From positions 124,001 through 188,000 of the forward strand of contig CAZVPI010000001.1 in assembly GCA_964628035.1 (NCBI GenBank): a DNA stretch of 64,000 nucleotides. Direction: 5' to 3'. The notes beneath the pieces are model-generated. The model made no database searches and was not told the origin of the DNA. It saw only the letters and a list, made by a program, of their open reading frames with translations. Of this stretch, positions 23,184-32,883 are shown one piece after another (positions within the stretch are counted from its first letter, which is position 1; each line of letters starts with the position of its first letter). This DNA is from UBA2199 sp964628035. GTDB lineage: Bacteria > Acidobacteriota > Aminicenantia > UBA2199. Both the position numbers and the translations under genes were made by a program.

Positions 23184-24286
23184 CAATGGACCCGGTCGTT
23201 CTCGAGATGGGCCTGGCCCTTTTCGGTCTCGATCTCGCGCAGTTTCCTGAACAGCTCGGACTCCTGGCGCGTGAGGCTGCGCGGGGTCTGCACCAGCACC
23301 TGGACCAGCAGGTCGCCGCGGCTCCAGCGGTTGACCTGATGGAAGCCCTTGCCCTTGATCTTGAGCACCTGGCCGCTCTGGGTGGCCGGCGGGACCTTGA
23401 TCCGCTCCGTCCCTTCGAAGGTCTGGATGGCGACCTGGTCGCCGAGGGCCGCCTGCGAGAAGGTGATCGGCAGCTGCAGCACCAGGTCCTGCCCGTGGCG
23501 CTGGAAGCGCTTGTCGGGCTTGACGCGCACCACGACGTACAGGTCGCCGGGGGAGCCCCCCTGGCGGCCGCCCTCGCCTTCGCCGGCCACGCGCAGGCGG
23601 TTGCCCTCGTCGATGCCGGCCGGGAACGTGACCTTGATCTTCTTGCTTTCGCGCTTGCGCCCGCCGCCGCGGCAGACGCGGCAGGGGTGGGAGACAATCC
23701 GGCCGGCGCCGCCGCAGGCCGGGCAGGCCGTGGCCATGGAAAAAAAGCCCTGGCTGACGCGGACATTGCCGCTGCCGCCGCACTTGCGGCAGGTCTCGGC
23801 CTCGTGCCCCGGCTCGCTGCCCGAGCCGTCGCAGGCGTCGCAGTTACGCTCGCGCTCCACCTCGATTTCCTTCTCCGCGCCCAGGAAGCATTCCTCGAGG
23901 GTCAGCGTCACCTCCAGGCCCAAATCGCTCCCCTTGCGCGGTCCGCGGCGCGCCCGGCCCGACGAGAAAGCGCCGCCGAAGCCGAACATGTCGCCCAGGA
24001 TGTCGGTGAAGTCGGAGAAGATGGAATCGGAGAAGAAGCCGAAGTCGCCGCCGTTGCCCGAGCGCAGCCCCTCGGCCCCGTAGCGGTCATAGATCTGCCG
24101 CTTCTCGCTGTTGCCCAGGACCGAATAGGCCTCGGAGGCCTCCTTGAAGCGCTCCTCGGCCTCGGGATTGTCGCGGTTGCGGTCGGGATGATGCTGCAGG
24201 GCCAGCTTGCGGTAGGCCTTCTTGATCTCCTCGGCGCTGGCGCCGCGGGAAACGCCCAACACCTGGTAATAGTCTTTCTTGCCCAT
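23183..24286 (-). CDS. dnaJ: Chaperone DnaJ
   Basis: Hsp40 co-chaperone that stimulates DnaK ATPase and delivers clients. In 367 residues: J-domain (1-70) with HHPD at about 33; Gly/Phe-rich region with GFGGAFSSG (about 100-115); a zinc domain with four Cys repeats (CDACDGSG, CRKCGGSG, CPACGGAG, CRVCRGGG, about 145-215); then the C-terminal client-binding domains ending near ESELFRKLREIETEK. The standard type I architecture. It starts six bases after dnaK stops. Confidence 0.96.
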   Translation of the reverse strand: MGKKDYYQVLGVSRGASAEEIKKAYRKLALQHHPDRNRDNPEAEERFKEASEAYSVLGNSEKRQIYDRYGAEGLRSGNGGDFGFFSDSIFSDFTDILGDMFGFGGAFSSGRARRGPRKGSDLGLEVTLTLEECFLGAEKEIEVERERNCDACDGSGSEPGHEAETCRKCGGSGNVRVSQGFFSMATACPACGGAGRIVSHPCRVCRGGGRKRESKKIKVTFPAGIDEGNRLRVAGEGEGGRQGGSPGDLYVVVRVKPDKRFQRHGQDLVLQLPITFSQAALGDQVAIQTFEGTERIKVPPATQSGQVLKIKGKGFHQVNRWSRGDLLVQVLVQTPRSLTRQESELFRKLREIETEKGQAHLENDRVH

Positions 24287-24292
24287 GGGATG

Positions 24293-26106
<1,814 letters not shown>

Positions 26107-26107
<1 letters not shown>

Positions 26108-26763
26108 CAGGAAGAGGGCGCGGCCCCGGCATCCGGGGAGGCGTCGGGCTCCGGTTCGGCCGCTGGCGGAATGGCCACCTTGGTCAGCGCCGGACGCAGC
26201 AGTTTGTCTTGATAGGTGAATCCCTTCTGGTATACCTCGATGACCACCGGAGCGTTGATCCCCACGCGCTCCTCCTTGCTCAGGGCCTCGTGGAATGCGG
26301 GGTCGAAGGCCCTGCCCAGGGCTTCGATCTCGAGGACCTGGTACTTTTTCAGCAGGTCCAGGAACTGCTTGCGGATCATCTCCACGCCGGAAATGATCCC
26401 TTTTTCGTGCTCGCTGGTCTTGGCCTTCAGGGCCCGCTCCAGGTTGTCGTAGATCTGCAGCAGGTCGAGGAGGACCTGCGAAAGCACGTACTTCTGGAAC
26501 TCATCGCGCTCTTTCTTCATGCGCTTGCGGAAGTTGTCGATCTCCGCCAGCCCGCGCAGGTACTTGTCCTTGAATTCGTCGCGCTCGGCGAGAACCTGGC
26601 GCAAGTGCGACTCCGCCTCCCCGGGGCGGTGGCCGCCGCGCTTGTGGCCGCCCTTTTTTTTGAGCGCCGCCTCTTCCTGGGCAAGCTTCGGGCTGGGTTC
26701 CGCCTCGTCGTCGTCGCTTTCGTCCGGAACGTAGCCGATTCCTTCCTTGTCCTCGTCCAACAC
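26107..26763 (-). CDS. grpE: Nucleotide exchange factor GrpE
   Basis: Releases ADP from DnaK. The 218 residues have an acidic disordered N-terminus (1-30), a basic KKKGGHKRGGHR patch, then the long dimerising helix (about 50-110) with YLRGLAEIDNFRKRMKKERDE, the GrpE signature. The beta-wing domain with EALGRAFDPAFHEALSKEE (about 147-165) and VVIEVYQKGFTYQDKLLRPALTKVA follows. It ends in a Pro/Ala/Asp tail. Start codon is GTG (26763) with GAGGAG about eight bases upstream. Promoter about 90 bases upstream is sigma-70-like, with no CIRCE element. Confidence 0.93.
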
Positions 26764-26855
26764 GATTGGCTCCTCGCTGTTCCAGGCCGGTCCCAGCCGC
26801 CGCCAGCGCGCAACCCTTTTCGGCGCCGCGCCCGGACCCTGGCCTGTCTGGAAAA

Positions 26856-26884
26856 ATAGTAACCCAAGAAAGCCGCCTTGTCAA
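26856..26884 (-). promoter_or_regulatory. Promoter of grpE-dnaK-dnaJ operon
   Basis: Minus strand TTGACA (26884-26879), 17-bp spacer, TACTAT (26861-26856). This is housekeeping type; no CIRCE inverted repeat and no clear sigma-32 -10 (CCCCAT) were found, so heat control must come from elsewhere or be absent at this promoter. Confidence 0.7.
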
Positions 26885-26885
26885 T

Positions 26886-26914
26886 TTGCGCCCGGCCTGC
26901 ATTTGTGCTACTGT
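26886..26914 (+). promoter_or_regulatory. Extended -10 promoter of ftsB-htpX
   Basis: TTGCGC (26886-26891), 17-bp spacer, TACTGT (26909-26914) preceded by TG at 26906-26907. Only 6 bases then remain to ATG 26921, predicting a leaderless transcript. Its -35 abuts the divergent grpE -35 with one base between. Confidence 0.55.
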
Positions 26915-26920
26915 AGATCC

Positions 26921-27286
26921 ATGCCCGCCATCGGCCAGCCCCGCTCGAGCGAAACAGGCGCCGGCAGGAAAAGGGAGACCTCGCTGCTGCAGTCGCGCGG
27001 CCTGCCCCTGCTGCTGGCCTTCTTCCTGTTCATCCTGGTGCTGGCCTTCGTCTTCGGCGATCGCGGCGTGGTCGAGATCCTGCGGGCAAAGAAGCAGATC
27101 AAGGCCCTGCAGCAGACCATCGGCGAGCTGGAAGCGGAGAAGGCGCGTTTGGCCGCCGAGATCGAGCGGCTGCGCGCCAACCCGCTGTCCCTCGAAAAAA
27201 AGGCGCGCCAGGAATTGTGGCTGATGAAGAAGAACGAGCGCGTGGCCGTCCTGACGCAGGATGCGAAGGAGGCAGCCCATGAGTAA
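26921..27286 (+). CDS. FtsB/DivIC-family septum formation initiator
   Basis: A 121-residue bitopic membrane protein: short basic cytoplasmic N-terminus, one transmembrane helix (about 29-47, LPLLLAFFLFILVLAFVFG). A periplasmic leucine-zipper-like coiled coil (about 50-90, AKKQIKALQQTIGELEAEKARL) follows. The NPLSLEKKARQELWLMKKNE segment is the FtsB/DivIC signature. It would bridge FtsQ and FtsL in the divisome. ATG 26921 is the first Met that leaves the N-terminus short and lies right after a promoter. The end overlaps htpX by eight bases. Confidence 0.85.
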   Translation: MPAIGQPRSSETGAGRKRETSLLQSRGLPLLLAFFLFILVLAFVFGDRGVVEILRAKKQIKALQQTIGELEAEKARLAAEIERLRANPLSLEKKARQELWLMKKNERVAVLTQDAKEAAHE

Positions 27287-28121
27287 GATCAAGACCGCGG
27301 CGCTACTCGGCGCCCTGACAGGACTGTTCCTGTTCATCGGCGGCCTGGCCGGAGGCCGGGCAGGCATGGGCATCGCCCTGGTCCTGGCCGCGATCATGAA
27401 CCTTGTTTCCTACTGGTTCTCCGACCGCATCGTCCTGAAGGCCTACCGCGCCCGCAGGCTGGAGGAGAGCGAGGCCCCCCGCGTCCACGCCATGGTGCGC
27501 GAACTCAGCCAGCGCGCCGGCCTGCCCATGCCCGCCCTGTACCTTTTCGACCAGGACTCGCCCAACGCCTTCGCCACCGGCCGCGACCCGGGCCGGGCGG
27601 TCATCGCCCTCTCGCGCGGGATCGTCAGCTTGATGGGCGAGGAGGAGCTGAAGGGGGTCATCGCCCACGAGATGACCCACGTGGCCAGCCGCGACACCCT
27701 GCTGCAGACCGTGGCCGCCACGCTGGCCGGCGCCATACTCTTCCTGGCTTACCAGGCGCGCTGGTTCTCTGTGTTCGCCGGCAGCCGCGACGACGACGAC
27801 CGCGGCGGCATCTTCGGGCTGCTGGCCCTGGCCATTTTCGCTCCCCTGGCCGCCTCCCTGATCCAGATGGCCCTCTCGCGCACGCGGGAATACAAGGCCG
27901 ACGAGGGGGCCGCCCAGCTGACCGGAAATCCCGGAGGGCTGGCCGCCGCCCTGGAGAAGCTGTCGGCTTATTCGCGGAAGCTGCCGCTGGCGGCGACGCG
28001 CCAGACCGCCCACCTGTTCATCGTTTCGCCGCTGAGCGGCAAGGGCCTGGCGGCCCTGTTTTCTACCCATCCACCCATCGAAGAGCGCGTCGCCCGCCTG
28101 CGGGCGATGCGCCTGACCTGA
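27279..28121 (+). CDS. htpX: Membrane zinc protease HtpX
   Basis: Inner-membrane M48 metalloprotease for quality control of misfolded membrane proteins. In 280 residues: two N-terminal transmembrane helices (about 8-25 and 30-47), HEMTH with H130, E131 and H134, then two more hydrophobic segments (about 145-165 and 182-200). The distal Glu zinc ligand lies in SRTREYKADEGAA, and a late FSTHPPIEERVARLR motif ends the protein. All are canonical. ATG 27279 lies inside the ftsB end and gives the family length. Confidence 0.95.
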   Translation: MSKIKTAALLGALTGLFLFIGGLAGGRAGMGIALVLAAIMNLVSYWFSDRIVLKAYRARRLEESEAPRVHAMVRELSQRAGLPMPALYLFDQDSPNAFATGRDPGRAVIALSRGIVSLMGEEELKGVIAHEMTHVASRDTLLQTVAATLAGAILFLAYQARWFSVFAGSRDDDDRGGIFGLLALAIFAPLAASLIQMALSRTREYKADEGAAQLTGNPGGLAAALEKLSAYSRKLPLAATRQTAHLFIVSPLSGKGLAALFSTHPPIEERVARLRAMRLT

Positions 28122-28533
28122 AATCGGGACTCCTGTTCATAGCAGGACGGGGAGAAACGCCCAACAATCGGCAAACCGCCAAAACAGTTGTTATTATGCC
28201 ATTTCCCGCACTAATGCCAGATTGGCCCACAATATTTGAACTGATAAAACGGAAACACCAAGTTCCAAGCACCAATTGCCCAATCCCCTTGGCGGGGACG
28301 GTGTGACCAAAACGAAAGACACCTATAATAGCTTTCGTTTAGGTCGTTGAAACTTGGTGTTGGTTTGGGATATGATGCTTGGTGCTTGGAATTCGAGTCT
28401 TACGAGCATCTGACCTTGGCAAAAAACGCATTCGTTTCCCCCTATAACCTTGAAGAACTTGCTGCTTGTCTAATATCGATTTTTTCGACGGCAACGCACT
28501 AACACTAACACTGGGTACGAAAGGGTCAGTTCG
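28122..28533. other. 0.41 kb non-coding region with inverted repeats
   Basis: No gene found between convergent htpX and the GT4 gene. It contains a perfect 13-bp inverted repeat, TTCCAAGCACCAA (28263-28275) and TTGGTGCTTGGAA (28379-28391). Between these arms lies a hairpin AAACGAAAG (28310-28318)/CTTTCGTTT (28332-28340). A CTAACACTAACA motif lies at 28499-28510, close to the GT4 stop. Local GC is clearly below that of the genes. Confidence 0.6.
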
Positions 28534-29703
28534 TTATTCCCTTTTGGTCCAGCGCTCCCGGGTCCAGCTTCCGACCAGGAGGCGGCGGTACAGTTCCTCC
28601 TGACCCGTTACCAGCGCCTCGGCCGACCAGGCGGAAAAATCCTCGTTGGCGAAACGTTCCAGACGGCGGCGCAGAGCGGGATCGGCGGCCAGCGCCAGGA
28701 TGGCGTCGGCGAAGCCGTTGGCATCGTCCCAGGGGACCAGGAAGCCGTTCTCTCCGTGGCGCACGACCTCGCGGTTGCCGGGGATATCGCTGGCCACGAT
28801 GGCCTTTTTTTTCAGGCGCAGCTGCACAAGGCTCTGCGGCAGCCCCTCCCACAGGGCGGTGGAAACGCCGATGTCGCAGGCGTCCATGGCGTTCTCCACG
28901 TCGATGACGAATCCCGGCAGGCGGAAATTCCTTTCAATGCGGCGTTGCCTCAGCTCCGCCTCCAGCCGCGGCCTGCCCTCGCCGTCGCCGGCGATGAGGA
29001 AGTGGACGGCTGGATTGCGGGCGATGACGCGCTCGGCCGCCTCGGCCAGCCGCAGCAGCCCCTTCTGCGGCTTGAAGGGGGCGATCGTGCCGCAGACGAA
29101 GGCGTCAGGCGGCAATTCGAAGCGGGCGCGCGCCGCCGCCGCGTCACCGGCCGCGGAGAACCTTTCCAGCGGGAAGCCGCTGCGCAGGAGCGACGAATTG
29201 CCGCGCGTCAGCTTCAAGCGCTCGGCCAGCTCCTGGTCGGCGCGGGAGACGAAGACGAAATGGTCGGTCAGCCCCCGGCAGAGGCGCTCGGCCAGGCGGT
29301 AGAACCGGCGCTGCAGGAGCGGCTGTTGCGGCGAGAAGGAGAACCCGTGGACCGTGTGCACGATGACGGGCGTCTTCGCCAGCCGGGCGGCAAGGCGACC
29401 GAGGATGCCGGCCTTGGAGGAATGGGTGTGGACGATCTGCGGCTCGATGCGGCGGAGGAGGCGGCGCAGCTGCCACAACGCCCTCAGGTCGCGGCCAGGA
29501 CGGATCTCGCGCCCCAGGGCGGGAACGACGATCTGGCGCCCCTCGTCGGCCAGGCGGCTGCGCAGCACACCGCCCGGGCCGCACAGCAGGTAGACTTCGA
29601 AGCGGGCCGGGTCGAGGTGCTCGACCGTGTGCAGCGTGTTCAGCTGCGCGCCGCCCAGCTCCAGCTTGGTGATCACGTGGACGACGACGATGCGCCGGCT
29701 CAC
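28534..29703 (-). CDS. Glycosyltransferase family 4 (GT-B)
   Basis: A 389-residue cytoplasmic sugar transferase. N-terminal acceptor domain begins VVVHVITKLELGGAQLNTLH (about 6-25, the GGAQ loop of GT4) and has HTHSSKAGILGRLAAR. The C-terminal nucleotide-sugar domain has IAPFKPQKGLLRLAEA (about 205-220), FLIAGDGEGRPRLE and GVSTALWEGLPQSLVQ (about 293-308). The usual E-x7-E is E-x7-Q here. GTG 29703 overlaps the upstream FAD gene (GTGA). Last gene of the five-gene operon beginning at 34065; the acceptor is probably a lipid-linked glycan built by the neighbouring WecA-like enzyme. Confidence 0.85.
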   Translation of the reverse strand: MSRRIVVVHVITKLELGGAQLNTLHTVEHLDPARFEVYLLCGPGGVLRSRLADEGRQIVVPALGREIRPGRDLRALWQLRRLLRRIEPQIVHTHSSKAGILGRLAARLAKTPVIVHTVHGFSFSPQQPLLQRRFYRLAERLCRGLTDHFVFVSRADQELAERLKLTRGNSSLLRSGFPLERFSAAGDAAAARARFELPPDAFVCGTIAPFKPQKGLLRLAEAAERVIARNPAVHFLIAGDGEGRPRLEAELRQRRIERNFRLPGFVIDVENAMDACDIGVSTALWEGLPQSLVQLRLKKKAIVASDIPGNREVVRHGENGFLVPWDDANGFADAILALAADPALRRRLERFANEDFSAWSAEALVTGQEELYRRLLVGSWTRERWTKRE

Positions 29704-30935
29704 GCTTCGTTGATGCGCCGGGCGGTTTCGCGCGCCTGGCGTATGTCGTCGGCCATGGAAGTATAATTCCAGCCGCCATAGCGGCCGATGGCATGGATGC
29801 CCTGGCGCCGCAGCCGGTCCAGCAAGGCCGGCACCAGGCGCGGCCACTCATGGTCGAAGACCACGTAGGAGACGGGGATCACCTTCGGGTCTTGAAAGAG
29901 CAGCTCCTCGTTCCCGGCGATCATGCCCGTTTCGCGCAGGGTTAGGAGCGTTTCACCGAGAAGGCGCTTGCGGTCGAGCGGCGCGCCGGGGGGGAGGGTC
30001 TTTTCCAGGTAAGCGGTCACATCGCCTTCGGCAGGATAGTAGCCGGCCCGGTAGAAGGGAAACCTCGTCTCGGGAAGGTAGATCCAGTGGAAACGGCGGC
30101 GCCGGCGGGCAAGCACCACGTTGACCACCAGAGTCGACAGGTGGCGCAGGCGGCCCGGGTCGAAGGCAGGCCGCGGCCGCAACGCCTCCAGCAACCGGTT
30201 CAGCGGCATGGTGCTGATCAGGTTCTCGTAGCGGTAGCTTCCGGCGTCGGTAAGCAGCCTCCGTTGGCGCGTCTCAATGGCCAGCACCTCCTCGCCGAAG
30301 CGGATCCTTCCTGCCAGCGGCCTGGCGTAGTCGTTGATGAACGCCTGCAGCCCTCCGCGCGGGTAGAAGAAGAACGGGTTGTAGCCCTCGCCCCAGGAGC
30401 GGCGACGGGAGCCGGCGAGCACCTGCTCCCTTGCCGGCACCGGGATGCTGCCTCTGTCCATGCCGGCGACCAGGCCGGAAAGGGGCCGGCCGTAGAACTT
30501 GCCCAGGAAGGGGGCGAAAAAAAGGCCGTGCAGGGTGGGTCCGAAATGAGCCAGGAGAAATTCCTCCAGGCTGGCGTACGCGCCCGCAGGCTGCCCGGCC
30601 GCGGCCAGGACCTCGGCCATGATCGTGCGGCGCAGCGGCTCCGGAAGATAAGCCAGGTGGTACTGCAGCGAATAGGGGATGGAGCGCCCCAGCAGCAGCA
30701 CGCGGCTGTCGCGGCGGAAGGGGCGGAAGGGGCGGAACCGCGTCACGTGGCGGCGAACCTCGGGCTTGCCCTGGAAATGGAAATAATGGCCGCCATAGTC
30801 GAAGGCGAAGCCGTTGGCGACATAGCGGCCTGACAGGCCCCCGGGGGTCTCCGCCTTCTCCAGGATCAGCGTATCGCCGCGCAGGACTTGGCCGGCGCTC
30901 AGCCCCGAGATGCCGGCGCCGATGACCAGGTTCAT
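29700..30935 (-). CDS. FAD-dependent oxidoreductase, PPOX/UGM-like
   Basis: A 411-residue flavoprotein with an N-terminal dinucleotide fold (LVIGAGISGLSAG, G6/G8/G11). ILEKAETPGGLSGRY and FDYGGHYFHFQGKPEV (about 44-60), typical of protoporphyrinogen-oxidase or UDP-galactopyranose-mutase-like amine oxidases, follow. The final IHAIGRYGGWNYTSMADDIRQA motif is the FAD ribityl contact. In glycan operons such proteins often act on sugar nucleotides or lipid-linked sugars, which this context supports; a heme role is unlikely. ATG 30935 overlaps the WecA-like stop (ATGA). Confidence 0.75.
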   Translation of the reverse strand: MNLVIGAGISGLSAGQVLRGDTLILEKAETPGGLSGRYVANGFAFDYGGHYFHFQGKPEVRRHVTRFRPFRPFRRDSRVLLLGRSIPYSLQYHLAYLPEPLRRTIMAEVLAAAGQPAGAYASLEEFLLAHFGPTLHGLFFAPFLGKFYGRPLSGLVAGMDRGSIPVPAREQVLAGSRRRSWGEGYNPFFFYPRGGLQAFINDYARPLAGRIRFGEEVLAIETRQRRLLTDAGSYRYENLISTMPLNRLLEALRPRPAFDPGRLRHLSTLVVNVVLARRRRRFHWIYLPETRFPFYRAGYYPAEGDVTAYLEKTLPPGAPLDRKRLLGETLLTLRETGMIAGNEELLFQDPKVIPVSYVVFDHEWPRLVPALLDRLRRQGIHAIGRYGGWNYTSMADDIRQARETARRINEA

Positions 30936-31933
30936 TCCATCCTCACCCCGGCCAGGGTCCAGCCCAAGACCGCGAAGAAGGCAAGGACCGCGGCTCCCGA
31001 GACGAGGGTGAATCCGGGGGAGGCGAGGAAATTGGCGACGACCAGCAGCGAGAGGGCCAACTGCAACAGGACAAGGGCCGCCACGGTACGGGCCGCGCTG
31101 CAATTCCATTTCCGGCGCAGGCGCAGCGCGATGTGGTCGGGGCTGCCCAAAAAAGGCGACTTGCCCTTGCCGAGGCGCAGCACGATCACGTAGGCCAGGT
31201 CGAAGAGGGGGACGCCCACAACGAACAGGCCGGCCACGAAGGCCAGGCTGTTGTGGCGGGTGTAGCTCACCATGAGCGCCAGCGAGCCGATGATCAGGCC
31301 CAGGACCATGCTGCCGGCGTCCCCCAGGTAGATGCGGGCGGGCTCCCAATTGAAGCGCAGGAAGGCGAGCAGGGCCGCGGCCAGGCTGGCGGCCAGGATC
31401 GAGACCAGGAAATCCCCGGTCAGCAGGGAGACGGCCAGCAGGGTCAGGGAGCTCAGGGCGCCGATCGAGGCGGCCAGCCCATCCATGATGTCGATGATGT
31501 TGAAGGCGTTGATCACGGTCAGGATCCAGAGCAGGGAAAGGGCGATGTCCATCCACTTGGGAAAGAACACCAGGTCGATGAGGATGCCGCTCTTGAGCAG
31601 GATGTAGGAGGCCACCAGCTGGAACAGGAACTTGATCGCGGGCGTCAGCGCCTTCAGGTCGTCCAACAGCCCGACCAGCAGCAGGATGGAGCTGGCGAAC
31701 AGGATCCCCAGCAGGCGCTCGTTGAAGTCGAACACCAGGCTGATGGGGGAGATGAAGGCGAAATAGACGATGACGCCGCCCATGTAAGGGACCGGCTGGG
31801 CGTGCCGTTTCAGCCGGCCGTCGGGATGGTCGAGGATCCCGTAGCGGAAAGCGGCCTTCTGCGCCAGGGGCGTTCCATAGAGGGTGAGCAGGAAGGAGAG
31901 GACAAAGGAGAAAGCCAGGATGACCTCATTCAT
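30932..31933 (-). CDS. WecA/MraY-family polyprenyl-phosphate sugar-1-phosphate transferase
   Basis: Integral membrane enzyme moving a HexNAc-1-phosphate to undecaprenyl phosphate. The 333 residues have about ten hydrophobic helices. Characteristic loops are HPDGRLKRHAQPVPYMGG (about 37-54), LLVGLLDDLKAL (the DD magnesium motif, about 84-95), NAFNIIDIMDGLAASIG (about 141-157) and a GDAGSMVLG segment (about 204-212). The late PDHIALRLRR replaces the H-x3 loop of WecA. This fits WecA/TagO better than MraY. It overlaps the GT2 gene by eight bases and the FAD gene by four, and would start a lipid-linked glycan. Confidence 0.88.
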   Translation of the reverse strand: MNEVILAFSFVLSFLLTLYGTPLAQKAAFRYGILDHPDGRLKRHAQPVPYMGGVIVYFAFISPISLVFDFNERLLGILFASSILLLVGLLDDLKALTPAIKFLFQLVASYILLKSGILIDLVFFPKWMDIALSLLWILTVINAFNIIDIMDGLAASIGALSSLTLLAVSLLTGDFLVSILAASLAAALLAFLRFNWEPARIYLGDAGSMVLGLIIGSLALMVSYTRHNSLAFVAGLFVVGVPLFDLAYVIVLRLGKGKSPFLGSPDHIALRLRRKWNCSAARTVAALVLLQLALSLLVVANFLASPGFTLVSGAAVLAFFAVLGWTLAGVRME

Positions 31934-32855
31934 GGGCTCGAATGCGCTTCCTTTTCTCCCGCGCCCTGCGGAAGACGCTGCGGGAGCGAACCAGCGCGAT
32001 TATAATTTTGGGGGAACGGAATGTCAATGCGCCCACCCATAGAAGGTCGCGCAAGAAAACGAAGGGCAGCGCGGCCCAATCGCGCTTCCAGCGGAAGTTC
32101 TTGATCAGCGTCAGGTAGCGGTTTTTCACCAGGTGGAAGCGCAGCCCGGCAGGGCGGGCCAGGGCCAGCGAGACGCGTGACCAGGGAGAGCGCGGCAGGG
32201 TGGCGCTGCGGAAGTGATAGGCGACGACATCGGGGGCCAGGAAGGCGCGCAGCCCCAGCAGGCCGGCCCGCCAGCCGATGTCGAAATCCTCCCAGAACAT
32301 GAAAAAGTCGGCGTCATAGTATTCGCCGTCGATGCGCAGCCGCTCCAGGGCCGGCCGGGAAAACACGGTCGCCGCACCGCAGACGGAAAACACCTCTTTC
32401 TCACGCAGCGCCATGCCCGCCAGCGGACGCCCGAAGCCCGCCTCGCGCGGGTACAGGGCCCGCGTCCGCTCCTGGCCGGCCGAATCAACGGTGACACCGT
32501 CAAAGCGCAGGAGCAGCGGCGACAGCAGCCCGGCCTGCGGACAACGGCGGAAAAAATTTAGGGCACGGAAGTTGAAATCAGGGGCCAGGAACACGTCGGC
32601 GTTGGCCACCAGCACCAGCTGCGAATCGGTGCGGTCGATGCCCAGGTTGGCGGCGGCGGCATAGCCGAGGTTCTCCTCCAGCAGCAGCGCGTCCAGGCCG
32701 GGGCAAGCGGCGATGTGCTCCGCGGAACCGTCGCGCGAGGCGTTGTCGACCACGACGATCTTGCGGAAGGGAACCGTCTGCTCGGCCAGGGAACGAAGGT
32801 TGCGCTTGAGGAACTCCCGGGAGTCGAAGCTGACGACCACCGCGCTGATGTCCAC
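31926..32855 (-). CDS. Glycosyltransferase family 2 (rhamnosyltransferase-like)
   Basis: A 309-residue GT-A enzyme with an N-terminal nucleotide-sugar fold. Motifs: ISAVVVSFDSREFLKRNLRSL, VVDNASRDGS (about 35-44), ENLGYAAAANLGI (about 60-72) and the metal-binding VANADVFL (about 82-89). The acceptor/catalytic motif FFMFWEDFDIGWRAGLLG comes at about 188-205. The order matches dTDP-rhamnosyl or similar transferases of O-antigen or glycolipid pathways. The C-terminal 60 residues are basic with one amphipathic stretch, suggesting peripheral membrane contact. It lies 28 bases after the SPT-like gene and overlaps the WecA-like gene. Confidence 0.87.
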   Translation of the reverse strand: MDISAVVVSFDSREFLKRNLRSLAEQTVPFRKIVVVDNASRDGSAEHIAACPGLDALLLEENLGYAAAANLGIDRTDSQLVLVANADVFLAPDFNFRALNFFRRCPQAGLLSPLLLRFDGVTVDSAGQERTRALYPREAGFGRPLAGMALREKEVFSVCGAATVFSRPALERLRIDGEYYDADFFMFWEDFDIGWRAGLLGLRAFLAPDVVAYHFRSATLPRSPWSRVSLALARPAGLRFHLVKNRYLTLIKNFRWKRDWAALPFVFLRDLLWVGALTFRSPKIIIALVRSRSVFRRAREKRKRIRAHE

Positions 32856-32883
32856 CGCGTGCCGCTCCGGCCCCCGGCGGTTC

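Noticed and set aside
26764..26920. CIRCE or sigma-32 element at the chaperone operon
   Set aside because: No TTAGCACTC-N9-GAGTGCTAA repeat and no CCCCAT-type -10; a sigma-70-like promoter is present instead.
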